A stretch of 64,000 nt of DNA from Bradyrhizobium sp. WSM1417 (GCF_000515415.1 NZ_KI911783.1:288501-352500); one strand, 5' to 3'. Numbered from the stretch's first letter, positions 9,561 to 20,871 are shown. Translations and numbers: made by a program. Notes: generated from the letters alone by a model not told the origin.

Positions 9561-9689
9561 GAAATCTCCGTGGGTCACAGCTTCGCCGCAGCTCATAGAC
9601 CGCGGGGGATGCGCAGCACAATAGGGTCTGGATACGGGGAGAAGATGGCGGGGGAGGAAGCTGGGGAACAGAGCTGCCGACTCCGATGT

Positions 9690-9834
9690 CGTCCTGGCGA
9701 AAGCCAGGACCCATTACCCCAGGAAGTAGTTGCGTACGACGCTGACCGCCACGCGTCTTCGCCAAACCCCGCCCCGGGGTAATGGGTCCTGGATCAGCGC
9801 TCCGCTTCGCTGCGCTTGTCCAGGACGACGAAAG
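9690..9834. repeat. Intergenic palindromic repeat, family 2 copy a
   Basis: Outer arms GTCGTCCTGGCGAAAGCCAGGACCC... and ...GGGTCCTGGATCAGCG...CTTGTCCAGGACGACG face each other around ATTACCCC/GGGGTAAT. Each arm is itself a hairpin. It fills most of the 316-bp gap between serA and the rhodanese gene, where nothing else is seen. Other copies: 37988-38107 and, partial, 55471-55520. Confidence 0.8.
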
Positions 9835-9876
9835 AATTTGCCGTGGGTCGCAGGGACGACCCATTGGGAGTAGCCA

Positions 9877-11109
9877 TCAGATGACGTAAAACCCGTGCGT
9901 GCCGTCGCGTCGGAGCTGTTCGACCAGGCCATATTCCCAGTCGAGATAGGCCTGCATTGCGCGCTCGTCGACGCCGGTGCCTTCATAGGGGCGGCGGTAA
10001 CGGTGCGCGGGGTCGGGCTTGGGCAGGACGTGCGGCGCGCCGATTTCGAGCGCGCCGTCGTAGCCGCCTTCCCGCACATAGACCTCCCAACCCATCTGCG
10101 CGAGCCAGGACGCCGTCATATCGGCGCGGACGCCCTTGTCGTCGGTCAGCGCGATGCGCGCGCCGCGCACCGGTGCGGCCATATCGGTTTCCTGGACGAG
10201 CTGTCCGCCGGGATAGTGGCGAAACCCCGGGAGATGGCCGGCGGCATATTCCTCGGCGTCACGCACGTCGAAGCGATAGAGCGTGCGATCGGTCTGCGCG
10301 ACAAGCGCAGCCATCTCACGCGCGCCGATGTGGCGCACACCGGCGCGATAGGCGACGTCGCGCGCATTGGCCGGGCCGCCCTCGAACGACCCGATCGCGC
10401 CACGCCTGTTAGCACCATGGTCGAGCGTATGCCGCGCCAGCGTCCAGCCGATGGTGCCGTTGCGCAGCGCCCGGACCTTGTTCGGCACGCCGGCATTGAT
10501 CAGCGATTGGGTGCCGATGATCGAGCGGGTGCGGCCGGCGCAATTCACGATGATGGTGGTGTCGGCATCGGGTGCCACCTGCCCTGCGCGCAGCACCAGC
10601 TCCGCGCCGGGCACGCTGACCGAGCCCGGAATGTTCATGGTGGCGTATTCGTCGAAGCGGCGAACGTCGAGGATGGCGATGTTGGCCTTGTCCGCGATGA
10701 GTTTTGCCACCTCGTCGGCACTGAACGACGGCGTGTGCCTGCGCGCTTCGACCAGCTCGCCGAAGGCTTTTGAGTAGGAGTTGACGTCCTCGAACATTTG
10801 ATAGCCGGCGTCGCACCAGGCCTTCAGCCCGCCATGGAGCGCGCGGAGGTTGGTATAGCCGAGCGCGGCGAGCCGCTCGGCGCCGGCAGTGACGAGGCCC
10901 TCACCGTCATCATAGAGCACGATCGGCACATTTTTGCGCGGCAGCCTGACCTGCGCTTCGATCTCGACCCGGTCCACGGCCATGTTGGCGGCAAAGAGCG
11001 GATGTCCCGTCGCGAAACCAGCCTCGTATCTCAGATCGAGCAGCGCGATCTCCTCGCGGAGCAGCAGCGCGCGGCGGATGTCGGCGGGGGTGACGGTGGT
11101 GAGCTTCAT
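9877..11109 (-). CDS. Protein with three rhodanese domains
   Basis: 410 residues holding three rhodanese (sulfurtransferase) domains: about 1-112, 130-235 and 262-365. Only the middle one keeps the catalytic cysteine in the loop (IIVNCAGRTRSIIG). The corresponding loops of the first and third read VLYDDGEGL and ALTDDKGVRA, with Asp at the cysteine place. The C-terminal 45 residues are an extension ending FYVI. Likely a cytoplasmic thiosulfate- or persulfide-handling enzyme whose outer domains are structural or regulatory. It is monocistronic; a gap of about 80 bp separates it from the PepSY gene. Donor and acceptor unknown. Confidence 0.85.
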   Translation of the reverse strand: MKLTTVTPADIRRALLLREEIALLDLRYEAGFATGHPLFAANMAVDRVEIEAQVRLPRKNVPIVLYDDGEGLVTAGAERLAALGYTNLRALHGGLKAWCDAGYQMFEDVNSYSKAFGELVEARRHTPSFSADEVAKLIADKANIAILDVRRFDEYATMNIPGSVSVPGAELVLRAGQVAPDADTTIIVNCAGRTRSIIGTQSLINAGVPNKVRALRNGTIGWTLARHTLDHGANRRGAIGSFEGGPANARDVAYRAGVRHIGAREMAALVAQTDRTLYRFDVRDAEEYAAGHLPGFRHYPGGQLVQETDMAAPVRGARIALTDDKGVRADMTASWLAQMGWEVYVREGGYDGALEIGAPHVLPKPDPAHRYRRPYEGTGVDERAMQAYLDWEYGLVEQLRRDGTHGFYVI

Positions 11110-11187
11110 AGCGTAGACCCTGACGAGGATTGGCCATGGGCTTTTGAACGATTGCAGAAGTGTTGGCTAGCCTTTGCGGCAGCCCGT

Positions 11188-12381
11188 TCACTCGCCGGGA
11201 ACAAGCTGCCCGAGCCGCGGCTGCGCCGGGCGCCGCAGCTTGCGGCGCGACAGATAGAGCAGGACGCCGGTGGCCGCGAACAGCGGCATCAGCGCAGCCG
11301 CGAGCATGAACGCGAGCTTGCCAGGCCAACCCAGAATCGCGCCGCGGTGAATGTCGAGCACGTTCGCGATGATCTTCTCGCCGAACGTCTTGTCGGCATA
11401 GCGTTCCGCGGAAACGAATTGGCCTGTGACAGCATCGATGCGGAATTCATCGCGCGTGGTGTCGAGGGAGGAGTCTTTCCCCCATGAGCGGATCCGAATC
11501 GCCGTCCCCGAACCGGCCGGCAGCGTCAACAGAGCCTTCGAGAAACGGCTGCCCTCTTCGTGCAGGAAGGCGGCCCACGCGCGATCAAAGCCGATCGGCT
11601 GTGCCGTCTCGCTGGCGCCGGCGGCACGTGACGCCTTTGTAGGCATCTTGGGCTGCATCTTAGCGGCGGCGACTTGCGGGCGCGACAGCAGCCAGAAGGC
11701 ACCGTCCTTGTACCAGTCAAACGAGTACCACAGCCCGGTCAGCGTCATCACCAGATAGACCGGCAGGACCCAGGTGCCGATCACCGCGTGCAGCGAGCGA
11801 TGGAGGCCGCGTCCGCTGAGGCCGAGATTGGGCTTCAGCCACATCTTCACGCTGCCTGCACGCCGCGGCCAGCGCAGCACGAGGCCCGAGATGAGCATCA
11901 CGATCAAGCCGAGCGCGGCCACGCCCGTGATCTGACGCCCCCAGCCCTTGGCGTAGCCGGGAATCAACAGCCAGCGATGCAGCTTGCGCACGGTCGCGAA
12001 AAACTCTTCGCCGCGCGGTGCGCCCAACACGCGCGCGTCATAGGGATCGACATAGAGCGAGGACGGCCGCGCGCCTCGTTCGTCGCGGGCGAAGCGCACA
12101 TGCACCGCGGCGGACGGATCACTTGCTAGCGTCACGGCGGAGACCTTGCCGACATCCTGCGCCGCAGTCAGGCGCGCAACCAGTTCGTCCGGCATCAGCG
12201 CCGGTGACTGGCGCGGCGCGACCTGCATGATGCCGGCGTTGAGATGATCGACGATCTCATCCTCAAAACTCATGATTGCGCCGGTCAACGCGATCACAGC
12301 AAGCAGCAGCGCGAGCACGAGGCCGGCGATGGAATGGGCCTGGTGGAGGGCGGCCTTGATCGCGCGCCAGCACTCACGCAT
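11188..12381 (-). CDS. PepSY-domain inner-membrane protein (iron-uptake associated)
   Basis: 397 residues. Four membrane spans are visible (about 18-40: GLVLALLLAVIALTGAIMSF; near 150-170; near 200-220; near 350-375), with large periplasmic loops. The first loop carries a PepSY stretch, and KLHRWLLIPGYAKGWG and HRSLHAVIGTW are typical histidine motifs of the PepSY-TM family. Members sit beside TonB siderophore receptors and some act as ferrisiderophore reductases. Here the gene directly follows the broken TonB receptor on the same strand, so a joint role in iron uptake is likely. Reductase activity itself is inference. Confidence 0.86.
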   Translation of the reverse strand: MRECWRAIKAALHQAHSIAGLVLALLLAVIALTGAIMSFEDEIVDHLNAGIMQVAPRQSPALMPDELVARLTAAQDVGKVSAVTLASDPSAAVHVRFARDERGARPSSLYVDPYDARVLGAPRGEEFFATVRKLHRWLLIPGYAKGWGRQITGVAALGLIVMLISGLVLRWPRRAGSVKMWLKPNLGLSGRGLHRSLHAVIGTWVLPVYLVMTLTGLWYSFDWYKDGAFWLLSRPQVAAAKMQPKMPTKASRAAGASETAQPIGFDRAWAAFLHEEGSRFSKALLTLPAGSGTAIRIRSWGKDSSLDTTRDEFRIDAVTGQFVSAERYADKTFGEKIIANVLDIHRGAILGWPGKLAFMLAAALMPLFAATGVLLYLSRRKLRRPAQPRLGQLVPGE

Positions 12382-12444
12382 CGGCGCCGATCCTTCTGGT
12401 CTGCACGACCGGGAAATCGGCTTCCTCGCGCCACACTGTCATCG

Positions 12445-14772
12445 CTAGAACTTCACCGTCGCCGACAGGGATACCCTGCGCGCGTCGCCGATCGCGACGT
12501 TTAAAGCGTTTCCGGTGGTGGACGTATAGTAGAGCTTGTCGAACAGGTTCTTGACGTTGAATTGATAGGTCACTGGCAAATTGTCTACCTTGGTGTCGTA
12601 GGTCGCGAAGACGTCCGCGACGGTATAGGCCGGCAGGAAGAACGTGTTGAGGGAGTCGCCCGGCCGGTCACCGACATAGTGCGCGCCACCGCCAAGCCGC
12701 AGACGTCCGGGCAGCGCATCGCCGAAATCGTAAACGAGATAGAGCGAAGCCGTGTTCATGGCGGCGTTGAGGAGCTTGGCGTTACCGACGGCGGGATCAT
12801 TGATCAGCCGGGCATCGGTATACCCATAACTTCCGATCAGGCTCCATTGATCGGCTAGTTTGCCGGTCACGTCCAATTCGACGCCGCGCGACCTGGCCGC
12901 GCCGGAGGCACGCGCCGCCGACTTGCCACCGCCGATGTCATCCAGCACCAACACATTCTTCTTCTGGATGTCGTAGACGGCCAGGCTGCCCGACAGCCGC
13001 TTGTTGATATCGAACTTCAGACCGGTCTCCCATTGCGTTCCTTCTTCAGGCGCGATGGTGGAGTCGACGACAAAGCCGGAGGTGAACGCTGCGATGACCG
13101 ATGTCGGCTTTAACGACTGCGTATAACTCACGTACTAGGAGAGCTGATCGTTCAGCTTGAAGATGACGCCGCCGAGCGGCAGCACCTTGTCACCCGCCAA
13201 ATTAGTGTTTGTGATGAAGTTCGGCCGGCCTTTTCCCGCGAGCTGCTCGTATTCCATCCAGCGCACGCCTCCGACCACGGACAGCCAGTTGGTCAGATGG
13301 AAGGTGTCCTGGGCGAAGAAGCCGCGGGTGCCGAGCTTGTCGGTCTGTTCGCTGTCCGTTGGCGAAACAGCCGTGCCCGGCACGACCAGCCCGTAGACCG
13401 GGTTGTAGAAATTGAAGCTCGCCGTCGCCTGCCGAATCAAATCGTGGCGGTCGATCGTGCGATAGAGCGCCTCGCCTCCGAACAAGATCTCGTTTCGGAA
13501 GCCGCCGACCAAGACGTCACCCTGCAGATAGGAGGTGCCGTAGCTGGCGTTGCTCAGCGAGTTACGCGTGCCGTCGTTGCTGCGGGTCTCGACGCCAGTC
13601 GTCGCGTTGACGCCGGTGATGCGAAGCTGGTTGGCACTGAACGTCTCGGTGTTGTAGCTGTAGGCTGCGGTGACCTTCCAATTGTCGTCGAGCTTCTGCT
13701 CGACCGAGGCCTGCACCAGGCCGGAGATGCCCCACATGTTGTTGAAGGGCTCGTCGAGCCGGCGCGTCTTCGGAATCGCCAGCGGAGCGCCCTTGACGAA
13801 GGCAGTGCCGCGGTCGAATGGGAAGATGAATTCGCGGTGCTCATAGGTGAGCTGGACCGTCGTGGTGTCGCCGTACCAGGCCAGCGACGGGTTCACCAGC
13901 ATTTCCCTGTAGCGGCCGAAATTGCGCCAATAGTCCTCGCTGACGCCGTAGCCGACGAACCGATAGGCAAGGCCTTGGTCGCCGATCGGACCGGTGATGT
14001 CGAGCGTGCCGTCGGCGCCGTTGCGATTGTTCGCGAAGCTCGAGCCGAGCAGCGTGACCGAACCGTGCTGGTAGAGCTCCGGACGCTTGCTGATGGTGTT
14101 AACGACCCCGCCGGGGTCCATGATGCCGTAAAGTAGCGATGCTGGCCCCTTCAGCACCTCAACACTTTCGACCGCGGCGTTCAGGCTGCGCCCCTGCACC
14201 AGCGGCATGCCGTTGCGCATGATCGAGCCGTCGCGGTTGTCGCCGAAGCCGCGGCGGATCACGGCATCCTGGGTGCCGGCGAGCGTGTTGGTCTGGGTGA
14301 TCCCGCTGATGTTGACCAGCGCGTCGTCGATATTGCGCGGAAGCTGGTCCTTCAACACCTGCGCGGGCACGACATTGACGGACTGCGAGGTGTCGAGCGG
14401 CGAGGCACCGCTGCGCAGCGTGGTCGCGCTCGGCATGGCGCGGTAGCCGAGCTTAGCGGCTTGCTGCGCGGCGGCATCAGCCGCGGCGCGTTCCGATGGC
14501 GTCGGAGCCGCGGGGGTGGTGGCATTGCGGCTGCGCTGACGCACGGCCGCTTGCGTCCGGCGTTGAGATGTCTCCGATGCGCGCGCCGTTTTCGGCCGCG
14601 GCGCCGGCGCTTCCACCGTCACCGGCGGCAGTGCCGATTGCGCCTGCGCGCTCGTCGTGCTGGAGGGACATTCAGCGAGCAGCACGGCCGCTCCGATGAG
14701 AAGAGCCGCGCGGCTCTTGCCGGCAGGCGTTCGACGGCCGCTGACGCGCTGGCCGTCCAGATAGACACGCAC
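12445..14772 (-). pseudogene. TonB-dependent siderophore receptor interrupted by an in-frame TAG
   Basis: The full reading frame is 775 codons from a GTG at 14772: secretion signal, TonB box (ALPPVTVEAP), STN-less plug (AQVLKDQLPRNIDDALVNIS), then the 22-strand barrel ending in the usual aromatic residue (LSATVKF). One amber codon at 13137-13135 falls after KLNDQLS, where relatives read a residue and then YVSYTQSLKP. The frame continues unchanged on the other side to 12445. A single base change such as TTG to TAG explains it; there is no frameshift. Unless suppressed, the product lacks the last third of the barrel and cannot work. The family handles ferric hydroxamate-type siderophores. Confidence 0.88.
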
Positions 14773-14865
14773 TTTCGATTCACTTCCAAGTCAGACGCAG
14801 AAGCTGGCGCGTCTAACAGCCGCTGTACGTGAAGAGAACCGCAAGCGGACTTGAATCGCTCTAGT

Positions 14866-14882
14866 GTTGAATGGTTCTAGGC
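14866..14882 (-). promoter_or_regulatory. Possible iron-control (Irr/ICE-like) element
   Basis: On the minus strand the sequence is GCCTAGAACCATTCAAC, about 95 bp upstream of the TonB receptor start. Its core TAGAACCATTC resembles the iron-control element recalled for Bradyrhizobium Irr targets (TTTAGAA...TTCTAAA), with the outer bases degenerate. Resemblance only; the rest of the 14773-14978 gap shows no clear feature. Confidence 0.3.
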
Positions 14883-14978
14883 TTCGATCGCGCTATTCGG
14901 CAATCCTCGATTGATTGCGCAGCGAGCGCGACACGCAGCGCGCGAACTCGCGGCAACGTGCCGTGGTTTTGCGCGATT

Positions 14979-15863
14979 TCACGCGATGGCGGGAGCCACC
15001 AGCTCGTCGAGTTTCCGTTTGAGCGCGGTGCCGTCGGACAAGGCCCGCAGCGGCGGCCGCACGCGCAGCCAGCTCGCATCGCCCGTCTGTGCCGCGAGGA
15101 TGGCTTTCAACGTCGTGAGGAAGGATGGCGATTTCACCACGATGTCCACGGCAGCCTGCATCCGTGCCTCGACATCCTTGCCGTCGATCATCGCCTTGAC
15201 CAGCTCCGGCGCGATGTTGGCCATGCCGCAGATGGTGCCGGCACCGCCGGCGGCGATCGCGCGGGTGATGTCAACCTCGTTGCCGACGGTGATGGCGAGC
15301 TCGGGGGCCGCGGCACGGAACGCCTGGAACTGCTTGAAGTCGCCGCTGGAGTCTTTCAGGCCTGCAACGACCTTGCCGTAGCGCTTGCGCAAATTCGCGG
15401 CGACGGCGGTCGGGATCGCAACACCCGAGATCTGCGGGATATGATAGAGGTAGGCGCGCAGGCGATCGTCGGCGACGCGGTCGAGGATCGCCGCAAACGC
15501 ATCCTCGATACCCTCAGGGGTGACGCTGCGGTCGAAGTAAGGCGGCAGATACAGCACGTGACGCAGGCCGAGACCGAGCACGGCGCGCGTCAGCGCGATG
15601 CTGTCGCTGATCGCGGGGAAGCCGCCGCCGATTCCAATTCGCTCAGGCGCGACGCCGGCCTTGAGCACGGCTTCGATGGTCGCGACCCGTTCGGCGACAT
15701 TGAAGGAGGTGCCCTCGCCGGTGGTGCCGAACAGCACGACACCGTCGACGCCCTTGCCGAAGAGTTGCTTGGCGTGGGCCGCGAGCTTTGCGGAGTCCGC
15801 GCTGCCGTCCGTCGCCAGCGGCGTCGCCGACGCCACCCAGAACCCGCGAATTGCCTCGGTCAT
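14979..15863 (-). CDS. DapA-family aldolase/dehydratase (second copy)
   Basis: 294 residues of the DHDPS/NAL family. Features: FGTTGEGTSF (substrate-binding GTTGE near residue 47), YLPPYF, the YHIPQISG tyrosine loop and the Schiff-base lysine in VAGLKDSSGD, followed by GNEVDI. The ATG at 15863 has AAGG upstream. It is transcribed away from an FAD-linked dehydrogenase and a GntR regulator, which points to a catabolic keto-acid aldolase or dehydratase (sugar-acid or hydroxy-acid route) rather than lysine synthesis. It differs clearly in sequence from the family member at the window's left edge. Confidence 0.88.
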   Translation of the reverse strand: MTEAIRGFWVASATPLATDGSADSAKLAAHAKQLFGKGVDGVVLFGTTGEGTSFNVAERVATIEAVLKAGVAPERIGIGGGFPAISDSIALTRAVLGLGLRHVLYLPPYFDRSVTPEGIEDAFAAILDRVADDRLRAYLYHIPQISGVAIPTAVAANLRKRYGKVVAGLKDSSGDFKQFQAFRAAAPELAITVGNEVDITRAIAAGGAGTICGMANIAPELVKAMIDGKDVEARMQAAVDIVVKSPSFLTTLKAILAAQTGDASWLRVRPPLRALSDGTALKRKLDELVAPAIA

Positions 15864-15896
15864 CACACCAGCCTTGTTTTTGCTTTACTTTCCGCC

Positions 15897-15913
15897 TTGT
15901 ACCTTACATACAA
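15897..15913. promoter_or_regulatory. Putative GntR operator between divergent genes
   Basis: TTGTACCTTACATACAA contains the inverted repeat TTGTA-N7-TACAA and, nested in it, TGTA-CCT-TACA. It lies 34 nt from one start codon and 69 nt from the other in the shared promoter gap. GntR/FadR-type regulators often bind TTGTA..TACAA half sites. The binding protein is inferred from the neighbouring GntR gene. Confidence 0.4.
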
Positions 15914-15981
15914 CAAACGCGCAAACCCTTTCCGCCGTCATGGCGGACATAACACGCAGCCAGATTCCGAGGAGGTCTCGC

Positions 15982-17394
15982 ATGAACATGGTGACCCCCA
16001 TCCAGCGGCCCGACCAACTGCTCGGCGCCCTGCGCGACAGGCTCGGCGCGGCTGCTGTGCTTGTCGGCACCGACGTGCCCGCCCGCAATTGCAACGACTG
16101 GAGCGCGAGCCTGCCGCAAACGCCGCTGGCGGTGATCCGCCCGGTCGACGCGCAAGGCGTGGCAGATGCGATTCTGACTTGCCGGCAGGCGCATCTGCCC
16201 TTCGTGCCGCAGGGCGGATTGACCGGGCTGTGCCGCGGCGCATCGCCTGAAGCAGGCTGGGTCGCGGTCTCGCTCGAGCGCATGAGCGGCATCGAGGAGA
16301 TCGATCATGCCTCGATGACGATGACGGTGAAAGCAGGCACGCCGCTTCAGACGATCCAGCAGGCCGCCGACGAAGCCGGGCTCTTCTTTCCGCTCGATCT
16401 CGGCTCGCGCGGCTCCTGCGCGATCGGCGGCAACCTCTCGACCAATGCCGGCGGCAACCGCGTGATCCGCTACGGCATGACGCGCGAGCTGGTGCTCGGG
16501 CTCGAAGTCGTGCTGCCCGACGGCACCATCATCACAAGCCTCAACAAGCTGATGAAGAACAATGCCGGCTATGATCTGAAGCATCTGTTCATCGGCTCGG
16601 AAGGCACGCTCGGCATCATCACCCGCGTGGTGCTGCGGCTGTTTCCAAAGCCGCGCTCGACCATGGCCGCGCTCTGCGCGCTCGAGGACTATGCCGCGGT
16701 GATTGCGCTGCTCGGCGCCGCGCGAAGCGGGCTCGGCCCGCTGCTGTCGGCGTTCGAGGTGATGTGGCCGGATTACTGGGACGTCATCACGAATCGCGCC
16801 GGCGTCAAGCCGCCGGTCGCCGCAGGCCACGGCCTCTACGTGCTGGTGGAAGCGCAAGGCATCGACGAGAGCCTCGACGCGCCGCGCTTCCAAAGCTGGC
16901 TCGAAGAGCTGATGGAGCGCGGGCTGCTCGCCGACGCCGCCGTGGCGCAATCGCTGGCGCAGACGCAAAGCTTCTGGCGCGTGCGCGACATCTGCGCCGA
17001 GTTCGGCCAGGTACTGGGGCCGCACATCTCCTACGACATCGGTCTCGCCGTGGCGCGGATGGACGAGTTCGCGACACGCTGCAAGGCGGCTCTCGCGAAG
17101 GGCATCGAGGGCTGCGAGAGCGTCTATTACGGCCATATCGGCGACGGCAATCTGCATCTCGTCTCCTGGGTGACCAGCCTTGCCGTCGAGCGGCAGCCGA
17201 AGGAAGCGATGGACGCGATCATCTACGGTCTCGTGCGCGAGATGGGCGGCAGCGTCTCCGCCGAGCACGGCATCGGCACGCTGAAGAAGAAGTGGCTGGG
17301 TCATGCCCGCAGCGAGGCCGAGATCGCGCTGATGCGGACGCTGAAGGCCGCGCTCGATCCCGATCATCTGCTCAACCCCGGCAAGGTGATCTGA
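15982..17394 (+). CDS. FAD-binding oxidoreductase, GlcD/D-2-hydroxyacid dehydrogenase type
   Basis: 470 residues. The N-terminal PCMH-type FAD domain shows PQGGLTGLCRGASP and GSCAIGGNLSTNAGGNR, followed by YGMTRELVLGLEVVLPDG. The C-terminal FAD-oxidase domain has the metal/substrate motifs GHIGDGNLH and AEHGIGTLKKKWL. Such flavoenzymes oxidise D-lactate, glycolate or D-2-hydroxyglutarate and pass electrons to the respiratory chain. The start at 15982 has a perfect GGAGG six bases upstream, although the frame is open for 128 more codons. The GntR gene follows after 8 nt, so the two form an operon. With the divergent DapA-family gene it suggests a hydroxy-acid or sugar-acid pathway. Confidence 0.9.
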   Translation: MNMVTPIQRPDQLLGALRDRLGAAAVLVGTDVPARNCNDWSASLPQTPLAVIRPVDAQGVADAILTCRQAHLPFVPQGGLTGLCRGASPEAGWVAVSLERMSGIEEIDHASMTMTVKAGTPLQTIQQAADEAGLFFPLDLGSRGSCAIGGNLSTNAGGNRVIRYGMTRELVLGLEVVLPDGTIITSLNKLMKNNAGYDLKHLFIGSEGTLGIITRVVLRLFPKPRSTMAALCALEDYAAVIALLGAARSGLGPLLSAFEVMWPDYWDVITNRAGVKPPVAAGHGLYVLVEAQGIDESLDAPRFQSWLEELMERGLLADAAVAQSLAQTQSFWRVRDICAEFGQVLGPHISYDIGLAVARMDEFATRCKAALAKGIEGCESVYYGHIGDGNLHLVSWVTSLAVERQPKEAMDAIIYGLVREMGGSVSAEHGIGTLKKKWLGHARSEAEIALMRTLKAALDPDHLLNPGKVI

Positions 17395-17402
17395 GAGAGC
17401 CG

Positions 17403-18068
17403 ATGCGATCGCTGAAGCTCGATGCACCGAAATCGCTGTCGCAACGGGTCGTGCAGCGGCTGCGCCAGGCCATCATCGACGGCGAGTTCGCGCTGGGTGC
17501 AGCCATCTCCGAGGAGATGGTGGCAAACTCCTTCGGCGTCAGCCGCACCCCGGTGCGCGAGGCGATGGGCCAGCTGCAAGCGCAGGGCCTCGTGGTGATC
17601 CGCCCGCAGGTCGGCAGTTTTGTCTTTACGCCGAGCGCCGAAGACATCACCGCGCTCTGCACGTTCCGAATCGCGCTGGAGCCCAAGGCCGCCGAGCTCG
17701 CCTTCCGCCATGATCGCGCCGGTGCGATCGCGACGATGAGCGAGGCGATCGCGGCGATGGAGCCGGCGATTGCCGCCAGGGACAATATCGCCTATGGGCG
17801 CGCCGATGCCGCGTTCCACGAAGCGCTGTTCGCCCATTGCGGCAACCGCTATCTCGCCGAATCCTATCAGCTCGCATCCAGTCGCGTCGCAGCACTGCGT
17901 ACCAATTTGACTTCGCCGATCGACGTGCGCACCCGCACGTCCTTCGACGAGCATCGCAAGCTGCTCGATCTGTTCGCCCGCGGCGAGTTCGCCGCCTTCG
18001 CGACGCTGATGACCACGCACGTCACCAATTCGGGCGTGGTCTACGCCAAAGCGCTGCAGGTGGATTGA
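17403..18068 (+). CDS. GntR-family regulator (FCD/FadR subfamily)
   Basis: 221 residues. The N-terminal winged helix is typical: LSQRVVQRLRQAIIDGEF, then EEMVANSFGVSRTPVREA as helix-turn-helix and GLVVIRPQVGSFV as wing. The C-terminal FCD ligand domain (about 80-210) has the expected Asp/His positions (RADAAFHEALF, DEHRKLLDLF) that bind a metal and an organic acid. It starts 8 nt after the FAD dehydrogenase stop, preceded by GAGAG. It probably represses its own operon and the divergent aldolase until an acid inducer is present. Confidence 0.91.
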   Translation: MRSLKLDAPKSLSQRVVQRLRQAIIDGEFALGAAISEEMVANSFGVSRTPVREAMGQLQAQGLVVIRPQVGSFVFTPSAEDITALCTFRIALEPKAAELAFRHDRAGAIATMSEAIAAMEPAIAARDNIAYGRADAAFHEALFAHCGNRYLAESYQLASSRVAALRTNLTSPIDVRTRTSFDEHRKLLDLFARGEFAAFATLMTTHVTNSGVVYAKALQVD

Positions 18069-18074
18069 GCGTTG

Positions 18075-18239
18075 CTACCGGGCATTTTTCGTGCCGGGCC
18101 TGTCCAGAAAATCCAGCGCGGTGTTGATCTGTTCGAGCTGGTGTTCGATTTTGTCGCGGTCCTCGACCGTGGGCGCCTTCTCGAGCTGCTCAACGAGCTT
18201 CTGCTTTCGAAGCAGCAAGTTCTCTATGACTGTACTCAC
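18075..18239 (-). CDS. Small conserved-looking helical protein (54 aa, GTG start)
   Basis: Translation MSTVIENLLLRKQKLVEQL, then EKAPTVEDRDKIEHQLEQI and NTALDFLDRPGTKNAR. It is strongly charged and heptad-like, so a short coiled coil is likely. The GTG at 18239 is preceded by GGGGGAGCC, a strong ribosome-binding site. It is convergent with the GntR gene, with only 6 nt between the stops. Codon use looks like that of a real gene, and the size is below common cut-offs. Function unknown; no family recognised. Confidence 0.7.
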   Translation of the reverse strand: MSTVIENLLLRKQKLVEQLEKAPTVEDRDKIEHQLEQINTALDFLDRPGTKNAR

Positions 18240-18505
18240 GGCTCCCCCATCCGCCAGAGGCGAACATCGAGGCGATACTAAACCCCGGGCGCGAGCGCGC
18301 GCCAGCCGGGCCGGCGCAAACCCTGCATCAGAATGTTCGCGAGGGCAGTTGGTTCCTGCGCGTGACCCGAGAAGGTGCAGACACCTGATGGCGGCACTCG
18401 CGAACGGTTAACGCGGTCGCACGCCCGGGCTGCCGGCCACGGAACCGGATCTTTCACATGCCCGTCGGTTGTATTCGCCGTCCCGGAGTCCTATGCGTAT
18501 GCGCC

Positions 18506-20527
<2,022 letters not shown>

Positions 20528-20781
20528 CGGGCGAGCCGGATCAGGTCCGGTTCATCCTCGCACTGTCGTGCCCTCAAAAACAAAGAACCGGAAAAACAAC
20601 CCCATGCACAGTAGCCGGCATGAGCGGGATCAATGACTTAGGCGGTTCGCGAATCCGCTGAGTCCGCCGGGCGAGATAACCGGAAAACGGAACTTAGGTT
20701 TTGGCGAAATATTGACTCGTCGGGCAAAACAGGCGCAAGATGCCATCGTCGCGGCATGCGTGACAGGGCGAGCCCCAACCA

Positions 20782-20871
20782 CTACTCCGTATCAATATCC
20801 TCGAGCTTCATGCGGAGGCCATGCTGCACTTGCTTCGCAATGGCAAATAGCCCGTCTCGCTTGACGATTGT
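20782..20871 (-). pseudogene. Short protein tail, probable gene remnant
   Basis: One frame between two stops reads VKRDGLFAIAKQVQHGLRM then KLEDIDTE, amphipathic and protein-like, without a start codon except internal GTG/ATG. It looks like the 3' end of a lost gene. The rest of the 20528-20969 gap contains an AT-richer stretch with no gene that can be supported. Confidence 0.3.

Noticed and set aside
13297..14136. 279-codon plus-strand frame within the TonB receptor
   Set aside because: Shadow of the receptor; the receptor frame carries TonB box, plug and barrel features.
15904..17427. 507-codon minus-strand frame opposite the FAD dehydrogenase
   Set aside because: No domain, and the composition is typical for antisense of GC-rich coding DNA; the plus-strand gene has all family motifs.
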